64,000 nucleotides of DNA from Canna indica (lineage: Eukaryota > Streptophyta > Magnoliopsida > Zingiberales > Cannaceae). The stretch lies in assembly GCA_034359265.1 (NCBI GenBank), contig CP136898.1, positions 5,954,501 to 6,018,500 of the forward strand, in the 5' to 3' direction. Positions 59,277 through 64,000 of the stretch are shown here, one piece after another (the stretch's first letter is position 1; every line of letters starts with the position of its first letter). Made by a program: the position numbers and the translations under genes. The notes beneath the pieces were generated by a model, which saw only the letters and a list, made by a program, of their open reading frames with translations, did no database searches and was not told the origin of the DNA.

Positions 59277-60548
59277 GGGATGGCAATGATTTGTATAAAT
59301 GGGTATTTACTATCTCAAATTTTGATAAGTATTAACGGGTTTTGCCTATTGAATCGTGGAATGGATATAAAATTTTGAGATAAAAATCTTGTAGGATTTG
59401 AGATGGGTTCAAAATTTTAGTCTAAAATCCGTTCCAAACCCGTTAAGAATAAAATTACTTAAATATCTTTCATATTATCTAATATATACTTATATAGAGA
59501 TAATTATATCTTTTTTACTTATATCCTAATTCCTAACCCATTATATAATATAAATAAATTAATAATACATTATTTTAATTCAACCGATTCACCCAGTCAC
59601 CCGATGCCTCACTGCCTCAGCCATCTGCCCGATTGCCCTCACGCTCGCTCGCCGCCTCGCTGCCCCTCCTTTCACTAGATCGCCCTCTCACCGCTCCTCA
59701 ATCACACGACCGCTTCTCTCGTGATCGCCGCTCAATCTCGACGCCTCTCAACAACAACCGATCGCCTCTCAACAGAGCCGATCGTCAATCGATGTACTTC
59801 TCCGACGATTGCTTCTCCCGACACCTCTCAATAGTAATCGGTCGCCTCGATCTACTTCTCACGACGGACCCGACGCCGCGATCTACTCCGACGACTGCTT
59901 CTCCTGACGCCTCTCAACAGCAGTCGACCGCCTCGATCTACTTCTCCCGACGAACCCAATGTCGTGATCTGCTTCGATGATTGCTTCTCCTGACGAACCC
60001 AACGCCGCGATCTGCTTCTCCTAACGCTGCGACACAGACGCCGGACGTCCCTTGATCTGATTCTTAGATTTTTTTTTCTTTTTACTTTTTTCTTACCTGC
60101 CGCCTGCAATTATTTACTATTGATTTTTGCATGAAAGAAACTATTTTTCTTACTTATTTTCTAATTGTTACCTACCGTCTGCTCTTATTGATTCTTTGCA
60201 TGAAAGAAGTCATTTTTTCTTCAGATAATTGATAGTCTTTACTAGCTCTCGATAGTCATTGATACTAGCTCAGATAATTAATTTCATTGTTTAAATTAGC
60301 TTACTGTTTATATGATTTATGTTTAAATGTTATGATAATTATGTTGTGATATGTAAATTGTATATATATATAATTTGTTAACGGGCGAAAAGCGGAATCC
60401 CAGTGAGTACCCGTTAAATTAGTGGGATGGATTTGAGAATCACCCTTCAAAATATTAACGGGTTTGGGACGAGTTTAGGATTGAATTTTCTTAATGGGTT
60501 TGGGATAGGATTGGCTTCGCCGTCCCAAACCCGCCCCAGTGTCATCCC
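59277..60548. mobile_element. Inverted-repeat-bounded repeat, possibly hAT-like
   Basis: The ends GGGATGGCAATG and CAGTGTCATCCC are short imperfect inverted repeats resembling the GGGNTGNCA tips of the hAT elements in this window. The centre (59590-60060) is a CpG-rich stretch with degenerate repeats of cgacgcctctcaac and cgatctacttctcc. No target duplication could be found, so the class is uncertain. Confidence 0.45.
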
Positions 60549-60860
60549 TATTTATTTACCTATTTATTTTTCCATTTAATAAAATCATAGAAAATTCAAA
60601 TATTCTTCACATAAAGTTTGAAGCTATGTCCAGGTGGCATTAGTTAAATTTTTAATTTTATTTTTTTGGAAAATAATAAATGTTAAAATAAATTGGGATT
60701 ATTTATTTCAAGGTATCCATTTATTATAAACTTTAATTATTTTCCTATTAAATATAATAAATGAGCAGATAGCATGGTTGATAGGCAATGGCGAATACAA
60801 GGTGGCGGTAGTGGGGGTCATTGCGCCACTGAAAATTTTTAAAATCTTTACACATATATA

Positions 60861-61587
60861 GGGGTGAGCATGGACCGGTTAACCGGTCCATTAGCAAAAA
60901 AAAAACCGATCCATTAACTTCGGTTTTTCAAAATCATTAACCGTAAACCAGTCCATTAACTTCGGTTAATCGCTATTTCGGTTTCGGTTTTTTTGGTTCG
61001 GTTAATCGATAATTTTCGGTTAACCAATAAATTTTTTTAACCTACAAACATAATAATATTATGCAAATCGTTGAGAAAAATCTAAATAAATAGCAAATTC
61101 TCATTGAGAAAAAAGAAAAAAAAAGTGAAACCATTGAACCAAAATAATGTTCTACAAAAACTAATATTTTTATTTTTATTTTTTAAAATATTTTTTGATT
61201 TTTTAAAATATTTTTAATATTTTTGATTTTTTTAATATTTTTAATATTTTTTAATATTTTTTAAATTTTTTATATCTTTTTTATATTTTTTTATATTTTT
61301 TTATAATTTTATGTAATTTTTTATAATTTTTTTATAATTTATAATTTATTATTATTATAATTATATATATATAAATAAAATTAATAAATTAATAAATTAT
61401 AACCAACCGGTCGATTAACCGAAATCGGTGGACTTTTTACCTCTCGGACCGAAACCAAAATCGAAAATCGATTTTTCAAAAAAAAAAACCGAAACCGAAA
61501 AAACCGGTTCGGTTAACCGGAAAAACCGGTTCGGTTTCGGACCGGTTTTTCGGTTAACCGAAAAACCGGTTTTTTTTTGCTCACCCC
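60861..61587. mobile_element. Foldback element with GGGGTGAGCA ends
   Basis: The ends GGGGTGAGCA and TGCTCACCCC are perfect inverted copies. Both sides carry dense runs of CCGGTTAACC and GGTTTCGGTT motifs, so the whole unit can fold back on itself around an AT-rich core (61020-61400). The tips suggest a hAT relative, but the flanks show no matching 8-bp duplication. Confidence 0.6.
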
Positions 61588-64000
61588 TAATAATTAGTGT
61601 GCCCCCACTTCTTGCTCCTACTGCTTTCAATAGCGAGAAAAAGATCAAATCTTAGATCTCTAGGTAACATACAATAAGTTATCATCAACTGTGCTATCCA
61701 TCGTTAGCACAATTAACTTTTGTCGATTTGCTCATTGCCTAATAAGATATTTTATTAGATATAATTAAAGTAAAAAAAAAATACTAGGTCGTTTCAATTA
61801 GATCATACTAAATTTTTAATTAATTTTGATGCATCTAATTTAATTTATATTTGAATTTGATTAAACTTTTGACTAAATATGTTTTTAGAATTTTTTGAAA
61901 TTTTAACTTTATATATTTTTGAAATTTTTAAAATTTTAACTTTATAAATTTTGAAACAAAATTTAACAAATTTATTGAAGTAGATAGTTAAATATATGAA
62001 TAATTTTTTTAACAATTTAATATGCGAATAATTATTTATTTATTTTTAGAAGGAGAGCTAGATTGCCTCTCTCGTCGTGCAAATTTAAAATATGAATTTT
62101 TAAAAATTTATAAATCAATTTACCCGACTAGTATATTTTTTTGGATCCACCACTATTCGAAAATCATTTAATAATATGAAGTGGGTGGATGTTGATATTT
62201 GGTTGTGTTTTTTTCTTCTTAATTTGGATTTTAGTAAATAGATGATAATATTAGTTCTACCATACTAGTGAAGTTTTATGCACCGAAAAGATAACTTACT
62301 TCATTCAATTTTATCTAAGAACTAGCAAAGTGTCGCGTGTTACGTCGGGCTTACAAATAATTTTAAGCAAACTTTTAATTCAAAAAAACATTGGTTTCAC
62401 AATAGTCATCGAAGAAAATGAACAGATAAACAAATTAATTTCGTGCTCAATATACTTTGAAGATAGCATGCATGTGTGATCTATTACCTGAGTTTTGAAC
62501 AATCGAAGTTTGTGAAGTTATAATTTGTAATAATTGAAAATAAACTGAAAATTTAAGCTCAACAAAAAAATAATATAAACTATATTTGTGTGCCTTAGCA
62601 AGGCAAAAACTTAAATATGTGGATAAATAAAAAAGTCAAGATGCAGAGACATTACATTCATTTGATCTTGTATTATCTGTGACAATACCTATTAGTCATG
62701 ATCTAAATTGATATGTATGACAATCAAAAAATAATTTCTGAAAAAATAATAGATTAGTTGTGAGTCAAAAAAATATAGTTGTGAGTCAAATAAATATATA
62801 CGGTTCTATTAAGATAGAATCCTACTTTTTTTTCTCTATTTTTTTGCTTATGCATTTATTTGATTTCTTTTTTTCATTCATCTTTCTTATTCGTTTTCAT
62901 TTTGCCTCTAAACATAAACAATCAACTATGAATTCAAATAATAATTAGCAACATTTATTTTACCCACAATAAATTCAAAATATTTGAAAATTGACAACAA
63001 TAACACTTTCATCAAAATCAAAGAAGTGCATTTCTCAAAAACTACGTTCAATAATATCTTGTCATCATCCAAACATTTAGCCTAAATGTGAAACAAATAG
63101 TAAAAATATGACAATATCAATCATTAACCACCATTTCAACCAAGGCACATATAAAAAAATTATCATGTTTCGTGCAATAAAATTCAATTTTAGCAATATT
63201 AAACGTCGTGTTTAACTTCCGACGCTCTTCCGACGTTGTTGTCATTTGGGGAACAACTATATGAAAAAAAAATACCCTAAAAATTGGCACTAGCAATAGT
63301 TTGACATGAAAATATGTTACCAAAACATCTTAAAACTTTAAAATAAATTCAGAAAAAAATACATAATGCACAAATGAAATGAATCAACAAACAAAGAGAA
63401 AATAAATGCACAATATCGTCAATCCATGGGGACAATGACCAATTAGCACACTTAGGATGTCCATCGAATTCAAACGCACTTGGTTATAAGCTAACAAAGT
63501 TAGCAAACTCATCATCTAGACCACAATACAATAATTTTTGACAAAGAAGTATTAAGAAAATATTTTTTTTTGTACTTCACACCAATTCACAATACCATAG
63601 TGCTGCAAATTAGATGTAGGCAAAGCATCAACATTAGAAAAAATAAAACATTTTTTATATTCAAAGAAATCAAATATAGAACAACAAATAAATAATCCTT
63701 AAATATATATAACATAATATGTCAAAACAATTAATCAACTTAATATCTACTTGACATGTTGATTAAAAGAAAAATAGCAAACAAAACCTAAACCTGAGGA
63801 GAAAAAAAAAGCAAATTGAAATGCACAAAAAAAAAGGGATCATTCAAATTTATGCATATATAAAACAACTATAGAAATATTCAAGAGATAAAAGAGATAA
63901 ATTATGCGATGATATAAAAAAAATAATATACAAAATAATACCAAAATATTAAAATAATAATAAATAATGGCAACATAAGTTAAATTTAAATTAGAAGATA
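61588..64000. other. AT-rich, gene-free end of the window
   Basis: I see no coding exon, RNA gene or clear repeat boundary. A ctag next to gtgtcgcgtgttacgtcggg at 62322-62350 is a weak candidate for a Helitron end in reverse orientation. Confidence 0.55.

Noticed and set aside
59269..60556. 8-bp target duplication for the 59277-60548 repeat
   Set aside because: The flanks tgcgtctt and tatttatt do not match, so the element is reported only on its inverted ends.
60851..61597. 8-bp target duplication for the 60861-61587 foldback
   Set aside because: Flanks cacatata and ataattag do not match under any one- or two-base shift that I tried.
1..64000. CRISPR arrays, tRNA or rRNA genes, and a clustered pathway or defence system
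   Set aside because: I saw no regularly spaced repeats with unique spacers, no tRNA/rRNA signatures, and no group of functionally linked genes.

Overview
This window is nuclear DNA of a flowering plant. The genes have GT-AG introns, GC-rich first exons, chloroplast-targeted products and classic plant families (class II KNOX, B4 RAF-like kinase, PB1/TPR PHOX protein), and they sit in very AT-rich, transposon-loaded spacers. The strongly GC-rich, Ala/Gly/Pro-rich first exons suggest a monocot, but I cannot name the species.

Layout, left to right. At 1335-1490 is the likely last exon of an unidentified plus-strand gene. A lumenal cyclophilin-like gene (CYP28 type) follows at 2309-16832. It has two coding exons separated by a 13,576-bp intron that holds a transposon nest: an RTE-type LINE relic, split by an L1-type LINE (perfect 17-bp target duplication), which is itself interrupted by a solo LTR (5-bp duplication; this LTR carries a hAT element with an 8-bp duplication) and by a truncated antisense Copia element. 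A seven-exon plastid DnaJ gene (DJA5/DJA6 type, 19491-25888) has a hAT element in intron 1 and another in intron 3. About 10.4 kb of gene-free AT-rich DNA follows, with a long-TIR Mutator-like element, a possible organelle-derived insert and two CpG-rich islands. Then comes a five-exon class II KNOX gene (KNAT3 type, 36303-38988).

On the minus strand, 40165-45996 encodes a PB1-domain RAF-like kinase in ten exons, with a solo LTR in its last intron. It is head-to-head, less than 1 kb apart, with a five-exon plus-strand gene for an unrecognised 474-residue protein (46963-48747). A small serine-rich protein gene lies at 50227-50535. A PHOX-type TPR/PB1 chaperone-like gene (minus, 55378-58189) has lost its N-terminal reading frame through one nonsense codon and two frame lesions, while the remaining ~520 codons stay open. 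The last 5.5 kb is AT-rich and repetitive, with two inverted-repeat-bounded elements.

The genes do not form a pathway; they are independent plant genes. Three of them (cyclophilin, DnaJ, PHOX) are protein-folding or chaperone related, and two (RAF kinase, PHOX) carry PB1 domains. I found no defence island, CRISPR, prophage-like or clustered biosynthetic system. The most notable material is the layered transposon nest in the CYP28 intron, several DNA transposons with readable target duplications, and the disrupted PHOX gene.
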